64,000 nt of DNA, from positions 186,001-250,000 of the forward strand of contig NZ_JBHRTA010000009.1 of assembly GCF_042646065.1 (NCBI RefSeq), given 5' to 3'. Of the stretch, positions 9,193 through 16,756 are shown piece by piece. A model generated the notes under the pieces. It was not told the origin of the DNA. It was given only the letters and a program-made list of their open reading frames with translations, and did not search any database. The position numbers were made by a program, and so were the translations under genes. Position 1 is the stretch's first letter. Each line of letters begins with the position of its first letter. Source of the DNA: Parapedobacter deserti. Lineage in GTDB: Bacteria > Bacteroidota > Bacteroidia > Sphingobacteriales > Sphingobacteriaceae.

Positions 9193-10209
9193 TTAGTTGG
9201 TTAGTTCGCCCCGAATGTTTTGCTCAGCCCAATACGCCACGTCACTTTGTTTCTCAAGTTCTCCTTGGAGGTACATGAGTTTGGTTACCGCCGCCTCAAA
9301 AGTCATATCATACCCGCTAAGCACTCCCATTTCCTTTAAATGACGGCTGGTTTCATAGCGCCCCAGCTCAACGCTTCCCACCTTACACTGCGATATGTTA
9401 AGGATATTCTTGCCGTCGCGTATAGCATCCCGAAGAAGGTCCAAGAACCACTGATCGGTCGTGGTATTACCCGACCCGAAAGTTTCCATAATCACCGATC
9501 GCGCCTCGGATTGGAGAACAGCACGCACTACCTGCGGGCTGATGCCAGGGTAGAGCTTCAGTACAGATACTGAGTTGTCCAGTTTAGTGTGCAGGATGAA
9601 TTCCTTTTCGCTGTTGTCAAGCAGTGCATCCGTATTGTATTTCAGGTGAACGCCAGCCTCCACCAATACTGGATAATTGGGCGACCGGAATGCTTCGAAT
9701 TTAGCCGAATTGTATTTGAATGAACGGTTGCCGCGGAAGAGCTTGTTGTCGAAAAATATGCATACTTCGTGGATGAGCGACTTTCCCCTTTTTTTTGCGG
9801 ATGCTAACTCAAGCGCTGTAATGAGGTTTTCCCGTGCGTCCGTCCGTACTTCCCCTATGGGTAATTGAGATCCGGATAAAATGACCGGCTTCTGCAGCCC
9901 TTCGAGCATAAAACTTAATGCGGATGCCGAAAAAGCCATTGTGTCGGAGCCATGGAGTATCACAAATCCGTCGTAATCTTCGTAATTTTCCTTGATGATG
10001 TTAGCCATTTCTATCCATACCGAAGGCTGCATATTGGAAGAATCGATGATAGGGGTAAAGGTATGGACACTCAGTTTATAGTTGAGCCGCGCGAGTTCGG
10101 GAATGTTCTTAGCAATCAAATCAAAGTTAAACGGAATAAATGTGCCGTTGTTTTCATCTTTGACCATTCCGATGGTCCCCCCCGTATAGATTACGAAAAT
10201 TTTGTTCAT
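9193..10209 (-). CDS. ansA: Type I (cytoplasmic) L-asparaginase
   Basis: A 338-residue enzyme hydrolysing L-asparagine to aspartate and ammonia. The N-terminal catalytic-threonine motif is IYTGGTIGM (residues 7-15) and the second motif is VILHGSDTMAFSASAL (about 82-97). There is no signal peptide, consistent with the cytoplasmic type I enzyme. Its ATG overlaps the stop of the upstream tatD gene by four bases, so the two are translationally coupled. It converges on folC. Confidence 0.95.
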   Translation of the reverse strand: MNKIFVIYTGGTIGMVKDENNGTFIPFNFDLIAKNIPELARLNYKLSVHTFTPIIDSSNMQPSVWIEMANIIKENYEDYDGFVILHGSDTMAFSASALSFMLEGLQKPVILSGSQLPIGEVRTDARENLITALELASAKKRGKSLIHEVCIFFDNKLFRGNRSFKYNSAKFEAFRSPNYPVLVEAGVHLKYNTDALLDNSEKEFILHTKLDNSVSVLKLYPGISPQVVRAVLQSEARSVIMETFGSGNTTTDQWFLDLLRDAIRDGKNILNISQCKVGSVELGRYETSRHLKEMGVLSGYDMTFEAAVTKLMYLQGELEKQSDVAYWAEQNIRGELTN

Positions 10210-10976
10210 CTTACTCCAAAAATCCGCTCGGCGTTTTCGGTGGTGGCCGCCGCAACGGTATCTACATCCACACCATGCAAATCTGCAATTTTTTGCGCAA
10301 TATACAATAGGTAGCTGCTCTCATTCTTTTTGCCCCGGTAGGGCGCTGGGGTAAGGTACGGCGCATCGGTTTCCAGTACGATGTGGTTCAAGTCAAGAGC
10401 TGCCGCTACGGTGTCAAGACCCGCATTTTTGTACGTCACAACGCCGCCTATGCCGAGGGATAAGCCGAGATCGATCGCTCGTTTAGCTTGTTCACTGTTT
10501 CCGGTAAAGCAATGTAACACGCCGGTAAGCCTGCCGTCCTGCACTTCATCGAGCAGCTGAAAAAGTTCGTCAAACGCGTTGCGGCAATGGATAGAGACGG
10601 GTATTCCGAGCGTCTTTGCCCAGCCTGTTTGTATCCGGAAAGCTTCCTGCTGCAACGATAAGGTAGTCTTATCCCAATGTAGATCGATTCCGATTTCACC
10701 GATTCCGTAGATATGGTTTTCGGAAATAGCCTCTTCAATGATAGCCAGCTCGTCACGGTAGTCGGCCTTTACATCGCAGGGGTGCAACCCCATCATTGCG
10801 TAGCAGTGATCCGGATAGGCGGCTACCGTACCAAATACCTGCGAGATAGACTTGCTATTCACGTTAGGCAAAAGTAGCTTTTGCACCCCATTGGCGAAGC
10901 AACGTTGCATTTGGATATCCAATTCCGGTGTGCCATACGCGTAGTAAAGATGAGTATGCGTATCGGTTAATTTCAT
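10206..10976 (-). CDS. tatD: TatD-family metal-dependent hydrolase (deoxyribonuclease)
   Basis: Starting at the ATG that precedes KLTDTHTHL gives 256 residues; an upstream ATG at 10991 would add five unconserved residues. Metal-binding motifs of the TIM-barrel amidohydrolase fold are present: DTHTHLY near the N-terminus, GEIGIDLHW, SIHCRN, HCFTGN and ETDAPYLTP. TatD proteins are 3'-5' exonucleases or DNases acting in repair or DNA turnover. The stop overlaps ansA. A strong terminator of the upstream FKBP gene (11021-11046) separates the two transcription units. Confidence 0.95.
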   Translation of the reverse strand: MKLTDTHTHLYYAYGTPELDIQMQRCFANGVQKLLLPNVNSKSISQVFGTVAAYPDHCYAMMGLHPCDVKADYRDELAIIEEAISENHIYGIGEIGIDLHWDKTTLSLQQEAFRIQTGWAKTLGIPVSIHCRNAFDELFQLLDEVQDGRLTGVLHCFTGNSEQAKRAIDLGLSLGIGGVVTYKNAGLDTVAAALDLNHIVLETDAPYLTPAPYRGKKNESSYLLYIAQKIADLHGVDVDTVAAATTENAERIFGVR

Positions 10977-11020
10977 GTCGCAAGCAGGCATTTTGAAAAT
11001 TACACGTAGACCTAAAACAC

Positions 11021-11046
11021 GAACGCCCTCCGTACGGAGGGCGTTC
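11021..11046 (-). terminator. Rho-independent terminator of the FKBP gene
   Basis: A perfect inverted repeat, GAACGCCCTCC-GTAC-GGAGGGCGTTC, has an 11-base stem and a 4-base loop. It begins seven bases after the stop codon of the minus-strand FKBP gene. Read on the minus strand it is followed by GTGTTTTA, a weak U-rich tail. It separates the nrnA-FKBP unit from tatD-ansA. Confidence 0.85.
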
Positions 11047-11053
11047 CTATATG

Positions 11054-12022
11054 TTAGTTTCCGGAATTGCCCTGAGCTGTCGTGTCCTGAGCGTCGGGTT
11101 TGAGGATATCGATCAGCTCCACATCAAAGACCAATGGAGCAAAAGGAGGGATCACACCCCGTCCGTCGCCGCGTTCGCCGTACCCCAATTGGGATGGAAT
11201 AATCAACTTGGCTTTGGTGCCTTTGGGTAGCAAAAGCAGACCTTCGTCCCATCCAGGGATAACCTGGCGTACCCCGATAGCGAACTTTGCAGGTTCATAC
11301 GGGCGCATGGCGTTGTAAATTTTGTTCTTTTCCGCCACTTCTTTGATAGAAGTGTCAAATACGTCGCCGGAAGCGATAAGCGCGCCAGTATAATTTACCT
11401 GAACGGTATCACCCGCTTCCGGTTTCTCTCCGCTACCCTCTTCAGTAATGACGTACTGCAGCCCGGAAGCTGTTTTCTTAGGCTCCAGTTTATTCTTTTG
11501 AATAAAGTCGTTGATTTTGCCCTCTTCAGAGGCTTTCAGCTTTTCGATCTCACCGTCGAAATAGGTGTTCACTTCCGCATACAATGCGCTATCAGTCAAT
11601 TCGCCTTTTTTGAAATGCTTGTTTACCTTAATATTAAATATCAGGTGTTTGTCCGCAAAATCCGGTTTCGGCTGCATGGTCTTAGCCGCCATGGTATCCA
11701 GGTTAAGCTTGAAAATGGCGCTGTCGCCTTCTCCGAGCATTTTAAACATGGAGTTGTAGTCGCCCGCATACATTCCTGGTATTGTATCAGCTGCAATATT
11801 AACGATCTGCGGTAGTCCGATTTTGTACGTACTGGTAAGCAGCGAATCTCGGTCGGTGGTGACCGTCATATTAAGGGACAGTAGGTCACCCGCCTGTGCT
11901 TTCGGCTGCCCGTTATCTTTAACGATTTTGTATTGCAACCCCCCTTCGCCTGCTTCGAATTGCTGGCATGCGCTGGTCAGCACCACGGCTGCAAATCCTA
12001 AACTAAAAATTGATTTCTTCAT
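11054..12022 (-). CDS. FKBP-type peptidyl-prolyl cis-trans isomerase lipoprotein
   Basis: A 322-residue protein with a lipoprotein signal (LTSAC, cysteine at 19). It has an N-terminal FKBP-like region (about 25-135), a helical linker, and a C-terminal FKBP domain (about 185-311) with the hallmark sequence TVQVNYTG, FDTS, VIPGWDEGL and the GYGERGDGRGVIPP flap. It should fold prolyl bonds of envelope proteins from the periplasmic face of a membrane. The gene lies 19 bases downstream of nrnA, likely in one operon, and is closed by the hairpin at 11021-11046. Confidence 0.93.
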   Translation of the reverse strand: MKKSIFSLGFAAVVLTSACQQFEAGEGGLQYKIVKDNGQPKAQAGDLLSLNMTVTTDRDSLLTSTYKIGLPQIVNIAADTIPGMYAGDYNSMFKMLGEGDSAIFKLNLDTMAAKTMQPKPDFADKHLIFNIKVNKHFKKGELTDSALYAEVNTYFDGEIEKLKASEEGKINDFIQKNKLEPKKTASGLQYVITEEGSGEKPEAGDTVQVNYTGALIASGDVFDTSIKEVAEKNKIYNAMRPYEPAKFAIGVRQVIPGWDEGLLLLPKGTKAKLIIPSQLGYGERGDGRGVIPPFAPLVFDVELIDILKPDAQDTTAQGNSGN

Positions 12023-12041
12023 CTTTCTCTATGTGATTAAT

Positions 12042-13052
12042 TTATGCTATTAAAAGTGCTTTATACTCCGGTAATATCGATTTAAACTTCTTTACGACGT
12101 TTTCCAGCGGTTCGTTGGAATTTCCCCCTGCTGCATTGCGGTGCCCTCCGCCGTTGAAATATTTTTTGCACACCTCGTTGCATGGGAAATCACCGGTAGA
12201 TCGCAGTGAGAGTTTCACGAGTTCGGTGCGGTCTATGATCAATGCGGCAAGCTTCATGCCACTGATGGCCAGCGCATAGTTCACCAATCCCTCGGTGTCG
12301 CCGGTCCCAACCTGAAACCGGACAAGGTCTTGGCGGGAAATGTAAAACAGAGCAGTTCGGTATTCGGCGATCACTTCGAGCCTGTTCAATAAGCAAAAAC
12401 CAAGAAATTTCAAACGGTTCTCCGTAAAGCTGTTGTAAACCGACTCGTGTATTTCCCAGTTTATAGCCCCAAGCGTAATGAGGTCAGCGGCGATAAGGTG
12501 TACGGCGGGAGTAGTGGCCTGGAACCGGAAAGACCCCGTATCCGTCATGATCCCGGTATACAGGCAGCTGGCAATTTCCGCGGTAATGGCCTGGTGATCA
12601 TCCATGACATTAGTGATAAAGTCATAAACAAGCTGTGCCGAGGCGGCTGCTTGGCTATCCCAGTGGCGGAAGTCATCAAACCCTTCAGGCTCCAGGTGGT
12701 GATCAATCATGATTTTGGTTCCGGCTGCTTTTTTTAGCGCATCCTCCATTGCATGAGTGCGGGTCAACCAGTTAAAATCCAGGCAAAAAATCAGGTCTGC
12801 CTTGGCAATCAAGGTGTCGTTCGCCGCCTGGTCTGCCGTATATACCAAAACAGCGTCCCGTCCGGGCATCCAATCCAGAAAGAATGGGAAATCCGAAGGC
12901 ACAATGACGTGTACAGTATGGCCTTTGGCTTTCAGCCAATGGTAGATTGCCAACGATGACCCCAATGCATCCCCGTCAGGTTTATGGTGCGTAGTGACAA
13001 CTATTTGCTTCGGTTTGGCCAGTTCCTTCTTAAGCGCTTCCGGTGTAAACAT
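12042..13052 (-). CDS. nrnA: DHH/DHHA1 phosphoesterase, NrnA-like oligoribonuclease / pAp phosphatase
   Basis: A 336-residue cytoplasmic enzyme that degrades nanoRNAs and dephosphorylates 3'-phosphoadenosine 5'-phosphate. Metal motifs are THHKPDGDALGSS (about 21-33), CLDFN, the DHH motif MIDHHLEPEGF (about 114-124), and the C-terminal DHHA1 signature GGGHRNAAGG (about 303-312). It is divergent from the IlvD-family gene across a 150-base region that carries repeats. It is followed on the same strand by the FKBP lipoprotein gene. Confidence 0.93.
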   Translation of the reverse strand: MFTPEALKKELAKPKQIVVTTHHKPDGDALGSSLAIYHWLKAKGHTVHVIVPSDFPFFLDWMPGRDAVLVYTADQAANDTLIAKADLIFCLDFNWLTRTHAMEDALKKAAGTKIMIDHHLEPEGFDDFRHWDSQAAASAQLVYDFITNVMDDHQAITAEIASCLYTGIMTDTGSFRFQATTPAVHLIAADLITLGAINWEIHESVYNSFTENRLKFLGFCLLNRLEVIAEYRTALFYISRQDLVRFQVGTGDTEGLVNYALAISGMKLAALIIDRTELVKLSLRSTGDFPCNEVCKKYFNGGGHRNAAGGNSNEPLENVVKKFKSILPEYKALLIA

Positions 13053-13070
13053 TCAACTGCTAAAAGTGTG

Positions 13071-13078
13071 CAAACCTA
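13071..13078 (-). promoter_or_regulatory. Putative -7 element for nrnA
   Basis: On the minus strand the sequence reads TAGGTTTG, an exact match to the Bacteroidota -7 consensus TAnnTTTG, 18 bases before the nrnA ATG. No good -33 TTTG is found at the usual distance, so this is a partial promoter match. Confidence 0.45.
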
Positions 13079-13082
13079 CTAC

Positions 13083-13130
13083 AAAAAATTCGATTACCGA
13101 ATTTTTTGGAAGATGAAAACCGAATTTTTT
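13083..13130. repeat. Inverted repeat plus a third copy in the nrnA/ilvD divergent region
   Basis: AAAAAATTCG (13083-13092) and CGAATTTTTT (13098-13107) form a perfect 10-base inverted repeat with a 5-base spacer. CGAATTTTTT occurs again at 13121-13130, and both direct copies are preceded by AC. Three copies within 48 bases between two divergent genes suggest a regulator binding region; a hairpin role is also possible. Confidence 0.5.
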
Positions 13131-13172
13131 CTTGTAGTCATTCGAAACAGTTAAAAGCACCACAATTTTTTA

Positions 13173-13180
13173 TAGCTTTG
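13173..13180 (+). promoter_or_regulatory. Putative -7 element for the IlvD-family dehydratase gene
   Basis: TAGCTTTG matches the TAnnTTTG consensus 22 bases before the chosen ATG. No clear -33 TTTG lies 17-23 bases upstream. The GntR-type palindrome found before other operons of the island is not seen here. Confidence 0.4.
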
Positions 13181-13202
13181 GTTGTTAACTAACTATTTCC
13201 GA

Positions 13203-14918
13203 ATGTCAACAAGAACATTGAGAAGCCAAGAATGGTTCGGCAGGACAGGCAAAGACGGATTTATTTACCGCGCCTGGATGAAAAACCAGGGTATACCAGA
13301 TGATGAGTTCCGGGGAAAACCGGTCATCGGTATCTGCAACACCTGGTCCGAGCTTACCCCGTGCAATGCGCATTTCCGGGAGCTGGCCGAGTCAGTCAAA
13401 CGGGGTGTTCTTGAAGCAGGCGGTTTTCCGCTTGAATTCCCGGTAATGTCACTCGGAGAAACCTTAATGAAGCCTACAGCCATGCTCTTCAGAAACCTGG
13501 CAAGCATGGATGTTGAGGAGTCGATCCGTGCTAATCCAGTTGATGGCGTGGTGTTGCTGTGCGGCTGTGATAAGACCACACCGTCTTTGGTAATGGGGGC
13601 ATGCAGCGTAGACCTGCCGACAATTGTCGTGTCTGGAGGACCGATGCTAACCGGTAAATTCAATGGAAGGAATATTGGCACAAGCGACCTTTGGCGGTTT
13701 TCTGAAGATGTACGGACAGGTATCATGACAGAGGAAGCATTGAATTTGGCCGAAATGGGCATGTGCCGGAGCCGGGGTCATTGCGCCGTGATGGGTACGG
13801 CTTCTTCCATGGCTTGTATGGTGGAGTCGCTCGGACTTTCGTTGCCGGGCAATGCAGCAATACCCGCAGCGGACGCAAACCGTAAGGTAATTGCACAGCT
13901 CTCGGGGCGGCGTATTGTTGAAATGGTCCGTGATGACATCAGGCTGTCATCGATCCTCACACAACAAGCCTTTGAAAATGCCATCCGGGTAAATGCGGCT
14001 ATTGGTGGGTCAACCAATTTCATAATCCACCTGCTTGCCATTGCCGGGAGAATCGGCGTACAGCTTTCAGTGGATGACTTCGACTCGCTGTCTAAAGATA
14101 TTCCTTTGGTCGCCAACTTGCAGCCCTCGGGTGAGTACTTTATGGAAGATCTGTATTACGCCGGTGGCTTGCCAGCGGTAATGCATTCGATTAGCTCACG
14201 CCTCCATGTAGACTGTGTCACGGCAAACGGAAAAACGGTCGGCGAGAACATTCATGAAAAAATAAGCCTGAATAGGGCGGTGATTGCGGACCTGGACCAA
14301 CCGTTTAACCCAATTTCGGGGATTGTCGTCCTGAAGGGCAACCTATGTGAGGCAGGTGCGGTACTGAAACCATCGGCTGCCAGTCCCGCATTGATGCGCC
14401 ATACGGGCAGGGCAGTCGTGTTTGAAGATATCGAAGATTATAAGCGGCGTATAGATGATCCGGATCTGGATGTCGATGAGTCATGCGTATTAGTCTTGAA
14501 GAATGTCGGTCCTAAAGGTTATCCCGGTATGCCTGAAGTGGGAAACATGGGCTTGCCGAGGAAACTGCTGGAAAAGGGGATCACCGATATGGTTCGTATC
14601 TCCGATGGGCGGATGAGCGGCACAGGATTCGGGACAGTCGTGTTACACGTGTCGCCGGAGGCCGCCGAGGGAGGCGTATTGGGGCTGGTGAAAGATGGGG
14701 ACGAAATCGAGCTGGACGTTCCCAATCGTAAGTTGCAACTGCTGGTAGACGATGCGGAACTGAACCGGCGGAGGGGGCTGATGACCAGGCAAACCGTGAG
14801 TTTCACAAGAGGGTATGTCAAACTATATACGGAACACGTGGAGCAAGCCCACTTGGGTGCAGATTTCGACTTTCTAAAAGGCGGTTCTGGAAGTGCAGTT
14901 TCCCGCGATTCGCATTGA
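13203..14918 (+). CDS. IlvD/Edd-family [2Fe-2S] sugar-acid dehydratase
   Basis: From this ATG (a TTG at 13182 is less likely) the protein is 571 residues. The N-terminal LRSQEWFGRTGKDGFIYRAW resembles aldonate dehydratases (L-arabinonate/D-xylonate type) rather than the dihydroxyacid dehydratase of valine synthesis. The iron-sulfur ligands fit C54, C122 and C194, with spacing like that of characterised arabinonate dehydratases. K124 in GCDKTTP is the likely carbamylated Mg ligand, and SDGRMSGTGFG carries the catalytic serine. It would convert a hexonate or pentonate to its 2-keto-3-deoxy form. An SDR gene follows 45 bases later and a GntR regulator after that, a typical sugar-acid catabolic set. 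The exact substrate cannot be read from sequence; mannonate is one hypothesis given the sialidase/lyase genes downstream. Confidence 0.88.
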   Translation: MSTRTLRSQEWFGRTGKDGFIYRAWMKNQGIPDDEFRGKPVIGICNTWSELTPCNAHFRELAESVKRGVLEAGGFPLEFPVMSLGETLMKPTAMLFRNLASMDVEESIRANPVDGVVLLCGCDKTTPSLVMGACSVDLPTIVVSGGPMLTGKFNGRNIGTSDLWRFSEDVRTGIMTEEALNLAEMGMCRSRGHCAVMGTASSMACMVESLGLSLPGNAAIPAADANRKVIAQLSGRRIVEMVRDDIRLSSILTQQAFENAIRVNAAIGGSTNFIIHLLAIAGRIGVQLSVDDFDSLSKDIPLVANLQPSGEYFMEDLYYAGGLPAVMHSISSRLHVDCVTANGKTVGENIHEKISLNRAVIADLDQPFNPISGIVVLKGNLCEAGAVLKPSAASPALMRHTGRAVVFEDIEDYKRRIDDPDLDVDESCVLVLKNVGPKGYPGMPEVGNMGLPRKLLEKGITDMVRISDGRMSGTGFGTVVLHVSPEAAEGGVLGLVKDGDEIELDVPNRKLQLLVDDAELNRRRGLMTRQTVSFTRGYVKLYTEHVEQAHLGADFDFLKGGSGSAVSRDSH

Positions 14919-14963
14919 TAGTTCCAAACACAGATAAGTCTAAACACATATAAAGTAACTGCG

Positions 14964-15728
14964 GTGGATTCAGATATATTCAGCGGTAAAACGGCGATTG
15001 TAACCGGTGCCGGGCAGGGAATCGGCTTCGAAGTATGCAGGCGGTTAGCGTTAGCAGGCGCAACGGTATTACTCAATGATGTGGACACCCGGTTGGCTGA
15101 AGAAGCTGCAAAAAATGTGCAAGCGGTAGGTCGCTGCATTGCCTGTCCGGGCGATTCGGGTGACTTGGCCTTCATCAGGGACGTCGTCGGGAAAGCCGTG
15201 ACTGAGACAGGGACATTGGATATTGTTATCGCAAACGCGGGCATCACCCTATTTGGTGAATTTCTGGAGTATCCGCCCGAATCATTTTATAAAGTAATGG
15301 AGATCAATCTCGGCGGATCTTTTTTCTTGGCGCAAGAGGCGGCTAAGCGACTGATCCAACAAGGGAAAGGCGGGTCTATATTATTCACCTCCTCCGTGAC
15401 GGGGCATCAAGCCCATAAGAACCTTGCTGCCTATGGCATGTCCAAAGCAGCATTGGAGATGTTGGCGAGACACCTCGTGGTTGAATTGTCCCCTTTTGGT
15501 ATCAATGTCAATGCGGTGGCCCCAGGCGCTACGCTAACGGAAAGGACGGTAGGAGATAAACAATACGAAACAACATGGTCCGCCATCACACCCGTGGGAC
15601 GCCCGGCGATGGTAGGCGATATTGCGGCGGCGATGCTGTTTTTAGTCAGCGATCAGGCCCGTCACATTACCGGACAGACGCTTATTGTTGACGGGGGGTG
15701 GACATCGGTGAGTCCATCTCCTTATTGA
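14964..15728 (+). CDS. Short-chain dehydrogenase/reductase (classical SDR)
   Basis: A GTG-initiated 254-residue oxidoreductase. It has the Rossmann glycine motif TGAGQGIG (14-21), an acidic residue after beta-2 (LNDVD, 37-41) favouring NAD over NADP, NAG (91-93), the catalytic Ser around 143-144, and Y157/K161 in YGMSK. The C-terminal TGQTLIVDGGW is typical of the glucose-1-dehydrogenase-like group. With the sugar-acid dehydratase upstream, oxidation of a sugar to a lactone or of a sugar-acid hydroxyl is likely. The start lacks a strong ribosome-binding site. The degenerate regulator site lies ten bases after its stop. Confidence 0.9.
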   Translation: MDSDIFSGKTAIVTGAGQGIGFEVCRRLALAGATVLLNDVDTRLAEEAAKNVQAVGRCIACPGDSGDLAFIRDVVGKAVTETGTLDIVIANAGITLFGEFLEYPPESFYKVMEINLGGSFFLAQEAAKRLIQQGKGGSILFTSSVTGHQAHKNLAAYGMSKAALEMLARHLVVELSPFGINVNAVAPGATLTERTVGDKQYETTWSAITPVGRPAMVGDIAAAMLFLVSDQARHITGQTLIVDGGWTSVSPSPY

Positions 15729-15738
15729 TATTATTTAT

Positions 15739-15751
15739 TTTGTCCTACATA
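15739..15751. promoter_or_regulatory. Degenerate GntR operator upstream of the GntR gene
   Basis: TTTGTCCTACATA matches 11 of 13 bases of the palindrome TATGTTCTACATA found at three other promoters in the island. It sits in the 71-base gap between the SDR stop and the regulator ATG, 48 bases before that ATG. This suggests autoregulation. A -7-like CATTTTTG lies at 15769-15776. Confidence 0.6.
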
Positions 15752-15799
15752 ATCGCAAAAAAAAAACGCATTTTTGCCTATCGCACGTTCAAGTATAAA

Positions 15800-16504
15800 A
15801 TGGTAAGCAAGAGTTTAAGTAAAGATATCGAGAAAATAGCCCCTTCTACCATGGCAGATGTGGTGGAGACTAAGCTTAGGGAATACCTCAAAAAAAAGGC
15901 GTTTAAACCCGGTGATGCATTGCCTAAAGAACTGGAGTTGGCCGAGGCGCTGGATGTGAGTCGGAATGTGGTCCGTGAAGCGCTGAGCAGGCTACGTATG
16001 CTGGGAATGATTGAAACCAAGAAGAAGCGGGGCATGGTTCTTGCCGAACCGGATATTCTTGGGGGATTTGAGCGTGTCTTGGATCCGCTCATTCTTGATC
16101 AAAAAACGCTAAAGGACCTGTTCGAATTGAGGTTGGTATTGGAAATGGGCCTCGCAGACCTGCTTTACGCAAGGATGACCGACAAAGACCTGAAGGAACT
16201 GGAACAGATTGTGAGTAAAGAAGTGAATAAGGTGCAAAAGCCGTTTAAGGTCAAATACGAAATAGCTTTTCACAGTAAACTTTATCAGATGACTGGAAAC
16301 GAAACATTCACGCGCTTCCAAAACATGCTACTGCCTGTATTCGAATATGTGGTTAGCGAAGAAGCCAAAATAAACGGGGAGGCCAAGGTAGGAAAAGTGA
16401 CCCACCGGGACCTACTGGAACTTCTTAAAAAAGGTGGGCCAGATGATTTCCGCCAAGGAATGAAGGAGCACCTGAACCCGCATTTCGAGCGGGTGAGCAA
16501 ATAG
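15800..16504 (+). CDS. FadR-subfamily GntR transcriptional regulator
   Basis: The ATG before VSKSLSKDIEK gives 234 residues. The open frame continues 34 codons upstream through the SDR 3' end, but that part has no family similarity. The N-terminal winged helix-turn-helix spans about 15-85 (DALPKELELAEALDVSRNVVREALSRLRMLGMIETKKKRG). The C-terminal FCD effector domain spans about 100-230, with putative metal-ligand histidines at H158 (AFHSKL), H202 (THRDLL) and H224 (MKEHL). FadR-type regulators bind short palindromes and sense sugar acids or other carboxylates. A conserved palindrome lies here and at three promoters downstream, so I infer it represses the whole sialidase/sulfatase island. Confidence 0.92.
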   Translation: MVSKSLSKDIEKIAPSTMADVVETKLREYLKKKAFKPGDALPKELELAEALDVSRNVVREALSRLRMLGMIETKKKRGMVLAEPDILGGFERVLDPLILDQKTLKDLFELRLVLEMGLADLLYARMTDKDLKELEQIVSKEVNKVQKPFKVKYEIAFHSKLYQMTGNETFTRFQNMLLPVFEYVVSEEAKINGEAKVGKVTHRDLLELLKKGGPDDFRQGMKEHLNPHFERVSK

Positions 16505-16668
16505 TAATTTCCGATTCGATTAAATGATTTGCCATGGCGACTACTTGTCAGGGAGCCTTGTCTCTTTCCCTTATTTCGGCTAATCTGGTTTGGTCGTTTA
16601 AGTAGGCACTTATGCGCAGCGGATAACGACAGCCGTTTACTGGAAACACCTAAAAATCTTCAAAAACA
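16505..16668. other. Intergenic stretch after the GntR gene
   Basis: I see no convincing gene, RNA or terminator hairpin here. It ends at the promoter that drives the first sulfatase operon. Confidence 0.5.
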
Positions 16669-16720
16669 TTTGGAAGTTTAGAGACAAAACGCTTATTTTT
16701 GTCAATATGTTCTACATATT
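16669..16720 (+). promoter_or_regulatory. Promoter and GntR operator of operon A (sulfatases and sialidase 1)
   Basis: A -33 TTTG (16669-16672) and an exact -7 TATTTTTG (16694-16701) are separated by 21 bases. Four bases further on comes AATATGT-TCT-ACATATT (16704-16720), a perfect 17-base palindrome whose core TATGTTCTACATA (16706-16718) recurs at two other promoters. It should cover the transcription start, which fits repression by the FadR-type regulator encoded just upstream. Confidence 0.8.
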
Positions 16721-16756
16721 AGAGCTGAGTTGATCAGTTGCTAATGATTACCAATT

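Noticed and set aside
13053..13202. A search for the GntR palindrome in front of the IlvD-family gene
   Set aside because: No match better than a short half-site was found, so I do not place the dehydratase and SDR under the same operator with confidence.
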